This document shows, piece after piece, positions 1-11,727 of a stretch of DNA of 64,000 nt (position 1 is its first letter; each line of letters begins with the position of its first letter). A program made the translations under genes and the position numbers. Where the stretch lies: NCBI GenBank assembly GCA_021234155.1, contig JAJEKV010000013.1, positions 2,007,565 to 2,071,564 on the forward strand, written 5' to 3'. The notes beneath the pieces were generated by a model, which saw only the letters and a list, made by a program, of their open reading frames with translations, had not been told where the DNA came from and did no database searches. This stretch comes from Isoetes taiwanensis. Its lineage: Eukaryota; Streptophyta; Lycopodiopsida; Isoetales; Isoetaceae.

Positions 1-640
1 TAAGCTCCCTGGCTTGTATCAGGATTGTTTTGTGAGAGCTTATTTTGACTGCATAAGTCACAAATCACAGATGCAATATAAAGGCCTTTTAACTTCTACT
101 TATGAGTTAACAGAAAAATGGAATCCACGTATGGTTCTGCCTGAATTCTGTGTTTAAGCAAATAGTTGTATCTATTAGCTGTTTTGGTAGACCATGTCTG
201 TATTCTTGGGGCCATACAAGCATACGTAAAATGCCACTTGATATGCATTAATGTTGAGCTCTCTTTATCTGCATGTATGTTCAAAGTGGAAGAAATTAAA
301 AGCGAATATTTTAAAATGCCTTCATAATTTAAGCTCTTCACTTTTAACAATAGGTTTGCCTGCAAAAGGTAAGGTGCATGTCAAGCAGATTTTACAGCAT
401 TTGGAAACGACATGGTTTAGGTTCGCATTGTTTTAAGTCATGACATTTTAAAGTTAGGTTGAGGAAACTAAAGACCAATTAGATAGATAGGCTTCTCATT
501 CATCTCAACAGATTTTCTACAGTGGTGGATAGTGGGTAGCCGCACACATACAAACTATCCACAAAGAAAAACAAAGGGAATGACCAATTATACAACTTGG
601 ACCCCAGAAAATACAATGCAATAGATGTTCGATTTGTGTA
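1..640. repeat. Segmental repeat X, partial copy X0
   Basis: This AT-rich stretch repeats, with small differences, at about 5203-5874, 17629-18064 and 41654-42117. Shared landmarks are the text around 'ggcttgtatcaggattgtt', a run near 'accatgtctgtattcttgg', and the end near 'cccgaaagcttatcacc'. Only the 3' part of block X is inside the window. The short ORFs here are interrupted differently in each copy and look non-coding. The host string 'cgcattgttttaagtc' at about 423-438 matters because it is the intact form of the site hit by the Helitron at 18065. Confidence 0.85.
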
Positions 641-657
641 TCTCTCGAAAGCTTATC

Positions 658-725
658 ACCATGATTAAACCCCCCTTTAGGTTTTCGAGGAAAAACCCTC
701 TTGATAACCCTTCGGCAAGGGGCTT
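658..725. repeat. LINE 3'-UTR-like relic at the X/Y boundary
   Basis: A run resembling 'gattaaaaaaccccgcc' followed by 'ggttttcgagg' and 'aaaaacc' lies here and again at about 42118-42190. The same motif sits just inside the 3' end of the LINE copies at 8650-8700, 32443-32490, 35180-35225 and 42830-42880. Here there is no simple-repeat tail and no coding region, so it is probably an old 3'-end fragment. It marks the start of Y in X0/Y1 and X3/Y3, and is absent where X1 joins D1. Confidence 0.5.
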
Positions 726-805
726 GGACAAACGTAAGGCTAAGAAATCACTCCCAAATGACCCACGAATGGAGAAGTCAAAGCTGCTGCCGCTTACCAA
801 CATGT

Positions 806-1527
806 ACCTGCACATCATTAGCACTAGACCAATTGTGAAAAAACAAACCTCCCCAAGTGGAGGGGCTGATCACGCATATCACACGACAAAAAGAAAATCT
901 CTTCAAATAGAGGGGCTGATCACGCGTGCCAAACAACCAATACATTAAGCAATTAAGAGGAAAAGGGTGGGTTTCAAAAAATAGCCTGCTGAGAGAGACG
1001 AGGAAGTGCCGATTAGATATTGATGAAAAACCTCGCCTAAAATAGAGATCTCCCAACCAGAGAAAGCATGCAATGCATGCATGCGAGACATGCATGCTCG
1101 CCCCCTCTAGAATCTCGATCCGATGGCTCAAATCGATGGGATTAATATAATGCATAAGCTTAAAACTCATTTTTAAGCTTGAAATCCTTTTCTAACTAAT
1201 TTGAAATACTTCTAGTCTTAGGGTTGAATTGAATGGTTGAGATGTTGGCAAACTGAGTAAAATTATTTAAAAGCAATTTAAATTAAAACGGAAAAAGGAT
1301 GTGTGTTGTTGATACTCTGGAATAAACAATGCTAAAAAGTCATATGATTGATCTGTAGGATTATCACTTGGACGGTCTTAAAGTCCTGATAGGCTTAAAT
1401 GTGTAGTGATTATTACTTGAACAGTCTTAGGGTCCTGATAGTCTTAATGTGCAAGGGCATAAGCTGTGTTTTTTGCAGGGCAGTTCTTGGCTAGTGACTG
1501 GCTAGCCACACAAGTCTCTATTGGAAA
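806..1527. other. Segment present only in copy Y1 (about 720 bp indel)
   Basis: Y2 and Y3 read straight through from 'gctgccgct' to 'gtctgtcaagagg' (near 21700 and 42262), while Y1 carries about 720 bp between these points. No terminal inverted repeat or clear target duplication is visible, so it may be an insertion in Y1 or a deletion in the ancestor of Y2 and Y3. It holds a direct repeat of 'gaggggctgatcacgc' at about 861 and 910 and a cluster of GCATGC palindromes at 1066-1100. I see no coding potential. Confidence 0.6.
1360..1455. repeat. Imperfect tandem repeat, two units of about 48 bp
   Basis: Two adjacent units share 'gattat.acttg.ac.gtctta' and 'gtcctgata.gcttaa.tgtg'. They lie inside the Y1-only segment. 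No function is apparent. Confidence 0.65.
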
Positions 1528-1621
1528 AGCCAGTCTGTCAGGAGGTCCTCTTATCAGGAGTTTATGCAGCAATTTCATTACTTAGTGCAGCGATTATGCA
1601 TGTCCGTAGCATCTCTTACAT

Positions 1622-1831
1622 TTATCTCGACCTTAAGGCATCAAAGGCTTTCTTCACGAGTTTAATAACTTCATTGTCTAGTGCACCTATGTCTGTATTT
1701 GACACAATGCCAATTGAGAGAACTTTGACTTGGGTATGATCATACATGTATTCATCATATACGTCCACAACCATTTTACGAGCCACTGATTGGAACAACA
1801 CAACCAAATTCGTCCTCCTACAGTACGAGGG
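1622..1831 (-). pseudogene. Conserved exon-like ORF in Y (unidentified protein C-terminus), copy 1
   Basis: On the minus strand a reading frame from a possible splice acceptor ('actgtag' before GAGGACG, about 1831) runs to a stop near 1622. It encodes about 70 residues, including VARKMVVDVYDEY and VSNTDIGAL, and ends in DALRSR. The frame stays open in all three Y copies, with a few substitutions and no frameshift. Most other ORFs in Y are not conserved this way. I do not recognise the family. No upstream exon was found, so it is probably a duplicated gene fragment, though a terminal exon of a real gene cannot be excluded. Confidence 0.4.
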
Positions 1832-2223
1832 GACTAGAGGAGCTTGGCAGACATATAAAAGGTAAGGACAAAACTCCATTGCTGAAAATTTTTATAGTTT
1901 ACTACCTTTTCTTATCTGTTCCTGCTAGGTTTCAACTATTTAACTATTGTATTGCTCCTCAAAAATGATTGAACAGCTCTAGGCTCTATTGCTCCTCAAA
2001 AAATGATTGAGCAGCTCTATAGGGCTTTATATTATCGAGGGCCTCTTGGACTCCTTCTGACTAACGACTCTTACCATGATAGAAAAAAGGACATGGATGC
2101 CAGAACATTTGTTGGCATGCATCAACAATATGCTTGTAGCATCAAACTGTAGCACAATGAAGCTAGGACAACACCAAATTGTGTATGCAATTCTATTCTC
2201 TGGACTATGTGATCTATAACTGG

Positions 2224-2360
2224 AACTACCACGTCATCAATCCTTGGTTGTGATATCTGTAGAGTCTTTGGTTTCTCAAGCAATGGTTCAGCATACATGA
2301 CTATGGGATTGTCATGCACAGGAGGAATCCCTTGAGGCAGAACATTTGACGGTGCCTGAT
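2224..2360 (-). pseudogene. Exon-like segment in Y, copy 1
   Basis: The minus strand encodes a proline-rich stretch including VHDNPIVMYAEPLLEKPKT and ending IDDVVVPV. It recurs at about 22765-22905 (with a short deletion) and 50222-50390. Conservation of the frame across copies suggests former coding sequence, but no domain is recognised and no clear splice sites frame it. Confidence 0.3.
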
Positions 2361-3216
2361 GAGATGTAACATAGTTAAGGATTTGCAGCAGATAGTAATT
2401 GTCGTGTATAATAATTTTCTAACATGATTAAGTTGGATTGTTAGTTGCCGCCCATAAAAATACACATGGCTTTAGTATACCCTTTGTAGATAGAATAACA
2501 CAAATGAGCTTAGCCAACCTACATGCAGGCCCTGTTAGCAGAGAAATGCCCAACCAAGTTACATTCCAATGTCTATAGCAGGAGCGGTAGGGTGAACTTC
2601 GTATGTGCATACCCTTCCATAGCTCATATCTGGTGCTGGAGGACCTCTTACTATGGATTCCAAGAGTTCACATAGCATCCTCATTAGGAGAACTATGCCC
2701 GGTGTCACAGAGTACAAGAATACCACAAAGAATCACAGATGAACATGAGGGTGTTGGAGCAACCCAGGCCACCGAACCTGGAAGCTCGACCCCGGCGGAT
2801 CCAATAGACATCAAATACCAAGAGAACAGTGGGACAATGCAAAGACTAAGACATTGAAGTTCGTTCGATATTTTCTATACACAGGTACCTAGATCATATC
2901 TCGAGCCTTGTGTCACAATGATGTAATTTCAACACATGCACTTCATTGAGCCTATAAAATGCTTACCATCCAAAGCACATTTCACCCATAAGGAAGTCAC
3001 ATGCTATATCTCTATTGAATCTACTACCTATGGTAACTTACATTCTCTTGTTAATAATTCCATTTACACCTTAGACATTTATGTAACCCAGCAATGCGAC
3101 CATGTCCTAGAAGTTTCCCCTTAGTCTTTGTATGGCTCTCTTGACCAAACTCAATCTCGTATCACATGCACATCCAAATGTTCCATTGTTACAAATAAAT
3201 CGCTTAACTAAGGATC

Positions 3217-3304
3217 TCCGTGGACGTTAAAAAATCTATTCTATTCTATTCTATTCTATTCTATTCTATTCTATTCTATTCTATTCTATTCTATTCTATT
3301 CTAT
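3217..3304 (+). mobile_element. Extremely 5'-truncated LINE 3' end with (CTATT)n tail
   Basis: About 18 bp of LINE 3' terminus ('tccgtggacgttaaaaaa') is followed by about 14 units of CTATT. The empty site is visible in Y2 at about 23822-23835, where 'aaggatct' continues directly to 'aaatgccagaac'. The LINE core matches the 3' ends of the copies at 42735 and 35091, so the microsatellite is a retrotransposon tail and not an isolated simple repeat. No convincing target duplication longer than 2-3 bp is present. Confidence 0.8.
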
Positions 3305-3629
3305 ATGCCAGAACATGTGGACTGAATCTATATTTTCCTTTGTTGGCACGCATCAACAATATGCTTGTAGCTTCAAACTATAACACAATGAAGCTAGCAT
3401 AATAGCATGCTTGGACCATCAAACTGTAGCACAATGAATGCTTATACCAATGGGATGGATCTACTTAGGGTACTATAAACAATACAAGTGCATCGTCAAA
3501 TTGAATGTGCAATTCTATTCTCCATAGTGTATCATCAAATTGGTTTTGGATCTACTTAAGGCATAACCTTTGAGGAGAAAAAAGGAGGAGACCGTCAAGG
3601 TAGGCGCATATTGAAACCTTATTTGGATG

Positions 3630-5874
3630 CATATTCTTACGAGACGTGCCGCAGGGCAGCAAGAGCCTCTCCAGCTTCTGCTGCAAATTATACAATATAT
3701 GTATCAAAATCAACCTTATTGCGTATATTTACTCCAAACCTTATAGTATCTTGTTAATCTTCTTATACCGTATACCATACCTTGTGGGACCATCTCTACA
3801 AAGAGGATCGCTATGCATGCTCTGCTATTAATAGGCAATGATTCTTTTTTAAAACTTTTTGTCTAAGTTTTTTATAAGTTTCTGTTATCGACTTAGCTAT
3901 CTTAAGGTTTAACTTTAATTAAAGCCACAATTTTCTCCTAGTCTTTTTTTGGTTAAACTGCTTTAGCGGTTAATAGGGTGGATAGTTCCCTTGATAAAGT
4001 CATTTCTGTACTTCTACTCAAACCTTAAATATAATACCCACTTTCAATGAAAACAGGAGTATTTGATGCACATTATTGCAGAAGCATTAAATGTTTTATG
4101 CCTGAGCATGCGTGTTTAATTTTAAAGTAAATGACCCGAAGGGAAATTTTCCATTGATAGATTGATCTTGAGCTCACGATGTTGCTGTTATACTAAGATG
4201 ATCGACTATGTTGAAACTTGAATTGCCCAATTCTTTGGTAGCAATTTTTAGTTGTTAATGGGTGCCCATTTCATGGAGCAACGATTCCAAAAAGGAGTCT
4301 ACACCTTAAGGTAAGTCCTAATGGAAAATTAAGTTTTTATGCATATCAATGTCACATTTGATATGGTTGTAGTTTTTCTAGCTAGAAAATGTGATTGTTA
4401 TTCAGCATTTTGAGATGTTTTTCAAATATGCGGCCACTTACATAACCTTTAAATTTGTATTGTGTGGTTTGGTTTCTCCACCACATGCATGCCATTCTTT
4501 TATGCATAACCTTTAAATTTGCGTTGTGCGGTTAGGGGAGGAAAGTGTTTTCCTTTCATCTACCACATGCATGCCATTCTTTTATGCGTGCATGAGTGCC
4601 ACCTTTGAATTGCATGTACATGCGTTATCTTTTTGTTGCTTGCAATTAAATTGCTTAATGTTTTTTGCATAATTAGAAATAGTTTGCCCCTTGCCTATCC
4701 AAAAGTATGGCAAAAGAATAAATTGTGGATGTTGGGGTTGTACACCATTGAATATGAGCAAGATCAATCATGAGCATCCACCTTTTTGGATGTGGGCGGA
4801 TTGCTAAATGACAACCTCTTGGTTTTATTTTATGCATTTTAAACCATTGGGGTACCTTCGCACTAACGTTAAGTTAGGATTGGGTTAAGGCTTTAACAGT
4901 TCTTAGTTTCACACTGCAAGTTTGGTTAGAGTTCCGTTAAGTTACCTATTTAGTATTCTGTTAATTTTCTTAACCTAAAAGCCCTAACCCAACCTCTTTT
5001 AAATCTATCGCAGGGCGTAGATGCCAAAGATGTTAGAACAAAGTTTTTTTCACAAAATCTCAGCCTTGGAATCCCCTTCTGAGTTCCAACGCCCTTTGTA
5101 GAAGAGCCATATGTGCATAGATAAGCATTTGTTGTTTTTTAAGACTTTCTATCTGTTCATGAAACAAGGTAATAATGCAAAACACTTGTGAGGTTCGGTG
5201 TAAGCTCTCTGGCTTGTATCAATATTGTTCTGTGATAGTTTATTTTGACTATATATGACACAAATCACAGATGCAGTATAAAGGCATTTTAACTTCTACT
5301 TATGAGTTAACAGAAAAATGGAATCCACGTATGGTTCTACCTGAATTTCGTGTTTAAGCAAATGGTTGTATCTATTAGCTGCTTTGGTAGACCATGTCTA
5401 TATTCTTGGGGCCATACAAGCATACGTAAAATGCTACTTGATATACATTAATATTGAGCTCTCTTTATCTGCATGTATGTTCAAAGTGGAAGAAATTAAA
5501 AGCGAATGTTTTAAAATGCTTTCATAATTTAAGCTCCACTTTTAACAATAGGTTTGCCTGAAAAAAGTAAGGTGCATGTCAAGCAGATTTTACTGTATTT
5601 GGAAATGACATGGTCTAGGGTCGCATTGTTTTAAGTCATGACATTTTAAAGTTAGGTCGAGGAAACTAAAGACCAATTAGATAGATAGGCTTCTCATAGA
5701 TAGGCTTCTCATTCATCTCAACAGATTTTCTACAGTGGTGGATAGTGGGTAGCCGCACACATACAAACTATCCACAAAGAAAAACAAAGGGAATGACCAA
5801 TTATACAACTTGGACCCCAGAAAATACAATGCTAATAGATGTTCGGTTTGTGTATCTCCCGAAAGCTTATCACC
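3630..5874. repeat. Segmental repeat X, copy X1
   Basis: Aligns with X2 (about 15400-18064) and X3 (about 39300-42117), starting near 'gcatattcttacgag' and ending at 'cccgaaagcttatcacc'. X1 lacks the roughly 240 bp hairpin cassette found in X2 and X3. It has no long ORF and no recognisable gene. The right end joins directly to D1. Confidence 0.85.
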
Positions 5875-6808
5875 AATCTAAACATTCAAAAATTAACTGA
5901 TAATGTTTAATCTTGGCATTCTAACTTCCATAGCTGCTAATCTCTAATCAAATACAAACTCTCTTTATTAGAGTTTGTGTTCAACTCCAATGTCCAAGCA
6001 ATTTTTTGATTAGTTGTTTACGAAATTCTTTTATATTGTTTAAACCTAAGAGCCAAGAGTGGCAAAGAAAAAGCACTGAGTGGGATGTTCTGCAAGGTTT
6101 GACTACGAACACCTTAACATTCATAGCTAGAAAAAGGAACTCCGCACCCATCCAGATAATCCATGATTTCCATAATTTATTGTAGCTTCAATTCTTCCCA
6201 CCCCCCTTCGCCATAGCCCGTGCCACCTACAATTTTACGTCAAGTCTAGGGGGGCCACTTCCAGCTCATTTATAGCCCTCCTAGTTGGGATTTTTGTTGG
6301 GTTGGTTTTTTTGTTGTTACATCAGATTGCTTGGCTCATTCATTAGATGAAAACTTTGATCCTGTGCTTATGGATTGATGAATGTCTTTTATCCCATATT
6401 GATGAATCATCTAATCATAATTTGATACCACACGGAGGTTACCACTTACTTTATGTATGCATTTTCAAACAGTGCATGAGAGGTTAGGGAATAATGCACT
6501 AACAATGGTCAAGGGGCAAGGAAATAGCAATTGAAAATTTAGCAAAATCTATAATAATACCTTAAACATTCTACAAATTGAGCCAAAATTTAAAATGATC
6601 CACATTGTAATATGCCATAACCACAATCTAAGGTTCAACTCCCAAAGCTCACCTAGAAGCTTGTAGCTTCTTGATAAAAGAATGGCACCATTATTTACAA
6701 TACTCACTTTGTTTTTTCACATATCATATTTGAATAGTTCCTATTCGAACATGGCAAAGAAACACTTGATCCCATAATTCGGGTCAAAAATCTTTGCCCC
6801 TGCTTTTC
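5875..6808. repeat. Segmental repeat D1, left part
   Basis: Repeated at about 27126-28050 (end of T1) and 30021-30965 (end of T2). A short plus-strand frame at about 6050-6190, with residues WQRKSTEWDVLQGL, stays open in all three copies, but I do not recognise it. Otherwise AT-rich with no gene visible. Confidence 0.75.
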
Positions 6809-7199
6809 GAAATGGGCAGTGTATCGGGGAGGCACAGCGATCGTCCGAGACCAGTGGCCTCAGAACCCGTGGTTTGGTTATGTTTAGCTCATATGCATGT
6901 GTTTGCACACTTATTATCATTTCTGTTATGTTTTGTTATGTTCATATTTTTCCTTTGTCATGGTGATCGGGCTTATGCCCCATCTTTTGTATTTTTTGGG
7001 CTTCTGCCCCCTTTTCTTGTATGGGTCCCATAACCCTTTGATTTTTCGCGGACGATAAAAATTTATCTTATCTTATCTTATCTTATCTTATCTTATCTTA
7101 TCTTATCTTATCTTATCTTATCTTATCTTATCTTATCTTATCTTATCTTATCTTATCTTATCTTATCTTATCTTATCTTATCTTATCTTATCTTATCTT
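6809..7199 (+). mobile_element. 5'-truncated LINE 3' end with long (TCTTA)n tail
   Basis: A unique stretch starting 'aatgggcagtgtatcgggg' ends with the LINE 3' core 'cgcggacgataaaaatt', then about 26 units of TCTTA (7067-7199). The empty sites at about 28050-28100 and 30965-31010 read through 'cccctgctttcga' to 'cttgtggtattct'. Comparison shows the insertion replaced about 42 bp of target, so this is an insertion with a target-site deletion instead of a duplication. Text just before the core ('atgggtcccata') also matches the LINE 3' UTR of other copies. No ORF belongs to it. Confidence 0.8.
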
Positions 7200-7639
7200 G
7201 TGGTATTCTAGTGCGCTGAACGAATTACTTGACATTTTATGATATGCGTGTGGAGGTATTTGTGTTGTAGGATATTTTAATGGAAGGAAGCTACGACAAC
7301 ATGGTAAGAATTACACAAAAAGGGGGGGAGGGAGGGGGGGGGGCTTCATTGACAAGCGGGAGCACTCCGACATCAGGGATGCCCACCATCATTGCTTACG
7401 ACGGATAATCTGTTGAAAGGTATCAAAGTCTGCATTGCCAATGTGTGGGGCTATGATGCTAGGCGGCTTGAGCTCATTCTTAAAACCGTGAGGCCCCCTC
7501 CTATGCTAAAATCAACCCTCCCATATACATGCAATCTAAAATTTACTTCACCTCTCTATGCCTATCTCTCGTTTTAATTCCTGTGATGTTCCTGATGCTA
7601 ACCGATCCATTCTTCAGTCAATCTGTAGTCTGCCCGTCA

Positions 7640-7915
7640 TTCTGCCTCCACATGCAGATGGGAAGTCAAAATGTTTTGGATTTGTGACTTTTGAGCGTCC
7701 TGAAGATGCTGTCGAGGCAGTAGAAGTGTTGAACGGGAAAACGTTTGATGATAAGAAATGATATATTGGGTGAGATTAAAAGAAGTAAGAAAGGGAGGTT
7801 GAGTTGAGAGCAAAATTTGGGCAGGAACAAAAAGAACAAGATAATAAGTTTCAAGTGCTTAATCTGTATCTCAAAAATCTGGATGCCAATATAGACAAAC
7901 CATTTAAGACTTATG
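7640..7915 (+). pseudogene. Poly(A)-binding protein (PABP) pseudogene fragment, copy 1
   Basis: The frame encodes the end of an RRM, with the RNP1-like string KCFGFVTFERPEDAVEAVE then LNGKTFDDK, followed by the PABP linker seen as RAKFGQEQKEQDNKFQ and LNLYLKNLD. In PABPs this order is the end of RRM3, the basic linker and the start of RRM4. PABP binds the mRNA poly(A) tail in cytoplasm. Between the RRM and the linker the frame is broken by four in-frame stops, one of which falls where the family has a conserved Trp. The rest of RRM4 is replaced by unrelated sequence after about 7915. The RRM-linker join has no intron, so a processed copy or a single exon are both possible. Confidence 0.8.
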
Positions 7916-8558
7916 GTCTTGGAAGATCGATTAAAACACCCATTTATATAGCAGAGGATCCATCTATATATAGCTGCAAACCCCCTTTTGCTAAACACCA
8001 AAACTGGTCACGACAAAAAATTGAGGAATATAGCAACATTTCTTTTGGTCTTTTCTTGATAGTTTTGGGCAAATGTTCTGGCTTTGGGATGCATTCTCAT
8101 GGAGAATCCGACAGTTACTCGCTCCTAAACCCCTTCAGTTGTTCTTCCAAAAATTCATGTGAATCATCGTGCAATGTATCAATCCGACGCGACTATAAAT
8201 AAGCTGAGTAATAAAATGTTTGGGTTCAATTGTGTACTGCGTGCACCCCAGATGCATATGCTTACCAGATGCATATACTACATCCGAAGGGGGCATTTAA
8301 AAGGTAAGAGTTTAGGCAGTGATGGAAGCAGGGGCACTAGGAGGCTAGAACACTAGCATTACAGACAATTTTATGTCTGATTCTGGGAGTCCACAAGAGT
8401 TCCTGCCTTTGCTAACAGTTTCTGCCCGACTTTTCAAGCATTTGGAAGTGTTCTAAAGCGTTTTGCACAGCCGATTTTGCAATGGGCTTCGACTGCGGAT
8501 AAGGAGCTGAGAGATAGCCTTTTTTTTTTCTTGCTATATGTCAAATTTTTTTTTTTAA
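7916..8558. other. Intergenic, no gene seen
   Basis: Conserved with 31680-32347 in D2. A plus-strand frame continues to about 8200 but matches no family I know. A poly-T/poly-A low-complexity patch at about 8520-8556 abuts the LINE tail. Confidence 0.5.
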
Positions 8559-9985
8559 GAGAATAGAATAAAATATATTTTTTATAGTCCACGGAGACCG
8601 ATTGGCCTATGGGACCCAAACAAAAAGAGAGCAGCAAGCGTATCACTGTCAGGATTAAAAAACCCCCGCCCCGAAGGGTTTTCGAGGGAAAAACCTTAGC
8701 AGTAATAAGTATATTGGCATGCTATACAATTGGATAGGACAGTTCAATATTGTCCCGAAGGACACAACTGAGTCCGTGCATCCATAACCTCCTGGAGGTA
8801 TGACCCCAACAAACCCACTGACGCCATATTCAATAACTCGACGCCATATTCAATAACTCACGCAACCGTTGGCCAGGCACTAGCAATCGAACATGCCGCT
8901 CTCGGATATGGGCAAACGCTGGGTAGATCTGGAGGGCATGACATTCATCCTCAATGGCGTCCTGGTAGCAACACTGGCAAAGCCTTTCCTCCCGTGGTTC
9001 CCGAGCCCAACGTCATGTCTCAATGCGGAGATGATGTGCACCCGTGCGAATGGAAGCTATAAGTCTGCGCTTCTTCATGGGCAAATGGGTGTACAAGTAC
9101 TGGTGTGGGCCTCTCGTGAGCCTAGGATTGACTTGCTGCTGATAGTGTGCCAGTTTAACGTGCGTCAGAGCATCTGCATCCCAGAGCTTGCGAAGGAAAG
9201 TAGCATCTAGGTACAGCTTGAGTGCCTTGTGATCTTCCTTTGTCCTTACATGTACGCATCTGTTTGCCTGTACCCCCCAACGTGAGAACCACTGAGCTTG
9301 CTTGTTCTTCTAGCAGGCTTTGAGGTGTTGGGGACCCATTGCCATGGTCAAAGCAAGGTTGGGCAAATGTAAATGATATGGCGTTCCAATGCAACCCGTT
9401 GAAGGGGTAGAAAACCTATCTCCTGGAGTAGGATCTGGTATGGAACTGTGGACTTGACTCCAAGGGCTCGTGCCAAGAAGGCTTTCTGCACCTGCTCGAG
9501 GTCATTTCAGGTGTTGAGGGATATCACCGCCCCTACACTTCTGCCCAATACAAGAGGACTGGCTCGACCAAGGCCCGAAGGCTGCAGGCATATAACTCTG
9601 CCTTGTGGCTGTTGTTCTGCATGGCATATAGTGCTTTCCAACCCGTATAGAGCATGGGATGATGAAACAAGCAGCACCCTAGTTTTGGCCAAGTTAACTC
9701 GCATGCCAGTGAATCGGCAAAAAGTGTCAAGAGCATCCAGGTGACGTTGCATGTCCTCTGGAGTGTAGGCCAAGAGGTTGACATCGTCAGCATATATGAG
9801 TTGCCGGATTGTGTGATGCATGAGATGAGCGCCTGCCCCTCCATGCTCAGAGAGCCAATCTTCCAGCTGGTCAATGTATAGGCCAAAGAGTGTGGGGGGA
9901 GAGGGGGCAACCCTGACGCACTCCAATACTACTGATTACCGGCTGTCTTGACGATGCGATACGGCCCGAGCATGCCTCGTATAGC
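8559..9985 (-). mobile_element. LINE (APE-type non-LTR retrotransposon), copy 1, 3' part
   Basis: On the minus strand this is the 3' half of a LINE ORF, read from about 9985 down to a 3' UTR and a short (TATTC)n-like tail at 8559-8575. The reverse transcriptase fingerprint LIYADDVNLLAY lies at about 9776-9803, preceded by LFGLYIDQLEDWL. The frame is broken several times, including a deletion near 9570 relative to copy 2. The 3' UTR carries the GGATTAAAAAACCCC-type motif at about 8653-8700. The upstream part of the same element is displaced to 12544-12745 by a nested DNA transposon. Confidence 0.85.
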
Positions 9986-10029
9986 TAGAGGCAATTAGGG
10001 GACAAGAGTGTTGCAACCTAGATTGCACA

Positions 10030-10755
10030 GTGCAGTACAGTGTGGATGACCTCGTGCAGATAAGGTCCCAATACATTGGACAGCTTCAAAAAGATAGGAT
10101 TAATTTCATCTACTCCTTGTGTAGGAATTCTAGCTATGATGAAAACACAGGAAGGCTACTATATCAATTGAGGGGCATGAAGGTATGTATGAGAGCATTG
10201 AGATGGATTCTTGGGGTGAGCAAGTCTTCATTCTACAGATACTGGGAGCAGGTTAGGAAAGGGCACAGTTTGTTCCAACATGGTAATGCACTCACTTTGA
10301 AACCTAGAGCAAATACTCTCAAGGCCATTGCAGTCTTCGAGAGCTTTGTGAGATACATGTCTCAATCTATGCCCCACAAGTCGAAGGTGAACGAGCACGG
10401 TGTGCGAGTGGTGCAAAGGGTGTTGCCACAACACTATATCCAAAAGGAGTGCCTTAAAGAAGTCAACTCCATCCTAGAAACTACTGGAGGTAGGCCTCTT
10501 TCTCAATCACATTTCAGCAAGTTATGGAGCACTCACTTCTCATACGTGAGTGTCCTGCAACACATGCCATTCTCAAAGTGCAACACTTGCATTCAACTCA
10601 AGGATACACTTGCATCAACTGCAATAGAGAAAGAAAGAATGGCAATTAGGGAGCAATTTGCAGATCACCAAAGGGACCAAATATCATGTAGACAGTTGTA
10701 TTGGCAGTGGAGAACATTTTCTCGAGATGCTTGTGGGACAAAGTTTTGTGTATAA
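10030..10755 (+). pseudogene. Transposase-like protein (DUF7869 type), N-terminal part
   Basis: 241 residues open to a frameshift. Features in order are an N-terminal helical region, a helix-turn-helix-like segment at residues about 55-80 (ALRWILGVSKSSFYRYWEQV), a second helical region, and a C-x2-C pair in PFSKCNTCIQLKD near residue 185, followed by a His/Arg-rich helix. This layout matches uncharacterised plant and invertebrate proteins that carry a DUF7869 core downstream. Near 10735-10745 the family-like sequence shifts to another frame, where CIIHDKMDQHKTFLPKL continues at about 10755-10805. Function as a transposase is inferred, not shown. Confidence 0.6.
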
Positions 10756-11727
10756 TTCATGATAAGATGGACCAACACAAGACTTTCTTGCCAAAGCTAG
10801 ATCCTTTACCCAAGCGTTGTCAAAAGCGCTTTTCGGATGAAAGTAAGTCGGCGGGTGTCTTAACACATGGTCATGGAACCGGAACATATGGTCATTTAAA
10901 TTGCTTGATCTATGGAGGGATGATCCAAACTTCCATGTGAGCTCTATTTTTAAAGTGCTTGAGAACACTAGAGAAAGGATCGATAGAAGGGAGGAGGTAT
11001 TCCCCTTCAGCACCCATTTTTGAGGCTTTGATGGATGATCAACCGCTTTGTTACCAAAGGCAGATAAAAAAGCTCACATCCAAGGTGTCTAGTGAATCAA
11101 GGAGGACTTGGGATGATTTCCCCTTACTTGAGAAAACCTTTGCACGAGGAGCTATGTGTTCAATTAGACAAGCTGTTGGAAAGAAAACAAGAATAGATGG
11201 ATGTTTGGGGCAATGTCATACTTGGCGGCCAGTGGGAGTATTCAAAGTTGTGAAAGTGGGATTCATGATGGTTGGGCATACGCATGATGATATAGATGGA
11301 TTCTTTGGAACTTTCTCCACCAAGCTCAAGAGAGAAAACGTGACTAGTCTCCCTGAACTAATGGATGTGTTTGAGAGCTGCATTGACCCCAACCCAATGG
11401 CTTTCTTGATGGATGAGGTTGCAGATTGGAAATCATTTGTAGAGGGATACTTGCTAGATGGTAAGGACAGGTTGATGAGGACACACAAAGCCACTTCGGT
11501 TCAAGTTTTGGGTTAGGGATGGAATACCAATCATGCAATATAAGTGGAGACCAGGTGACAAGTTGTGGATGCTGTACAAGGAATCGAGTTGTGGCAAAGG
11601 GGTCTTCTTGGTGAAGTTCTCATTCCTAAAAGGCAGCCAAAACCACTACCTCCTTCAAGGCTGTCAAAGACTCTAGCCAACTAGTGAAGGGCATCAAGGA
11701 TTACATAACGCTTGGGATGATGTTGAA
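10756..11727 (+). pseudogene. Transposase-like protein, DUF7869 core with frameshifts
   Basis: Pieces of the core are spread over different frames. DKMDQHKTFLPKL (about 10763-10800) supplies a likely first catalytic Asp, GHGTGTYGHLNCLIYGG is at about 10870-10920, a damaged stretch lies at 10941-11185, then KVGFMMVGHTHDDID sits at about 11251-11300. GHTH(D/E)DID is the hallmark of the family. The segment around the second acidic motif (usually xLDNC-like) is missing or scrambled near 11130-11180. GIPIMQYKWRPGDK follows at about 11524-11565, in agreement with family C-terminal text. The protein cannot be active as written. Confidence 0.6.

Larger units (their letters stand above)
1528..3610. 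repeat. Segmental repeat Y, copy Y1
   Basis: Matches Y2 (about 21700-24070) and Y3 (about 42262-44463, 50122-50830 and 63739-64000). Relative to Y2 and Y3, Y1 lacks about 350 bp near 2218, where 'gtgatctataa' joins 'ctggaactaccacg'. It also carries an extra LINE tail at 3217-3304. Exon-like segments inside Y are listed separately. Confidence 0.85.

Noticed and set aside
1066-1100. GCATGC palindrome cluster as a regulatory RY element
   Set aside because: GCATGC is the core of plant RY motifs, but there is no adjacent gene to regulate and the cluster lies in a Y1-only segment.
9448-9744. Plus-strand ORF of 98 residues
   Set aside because: Antisense to the LINE RT region containing YADD on the minus strand.
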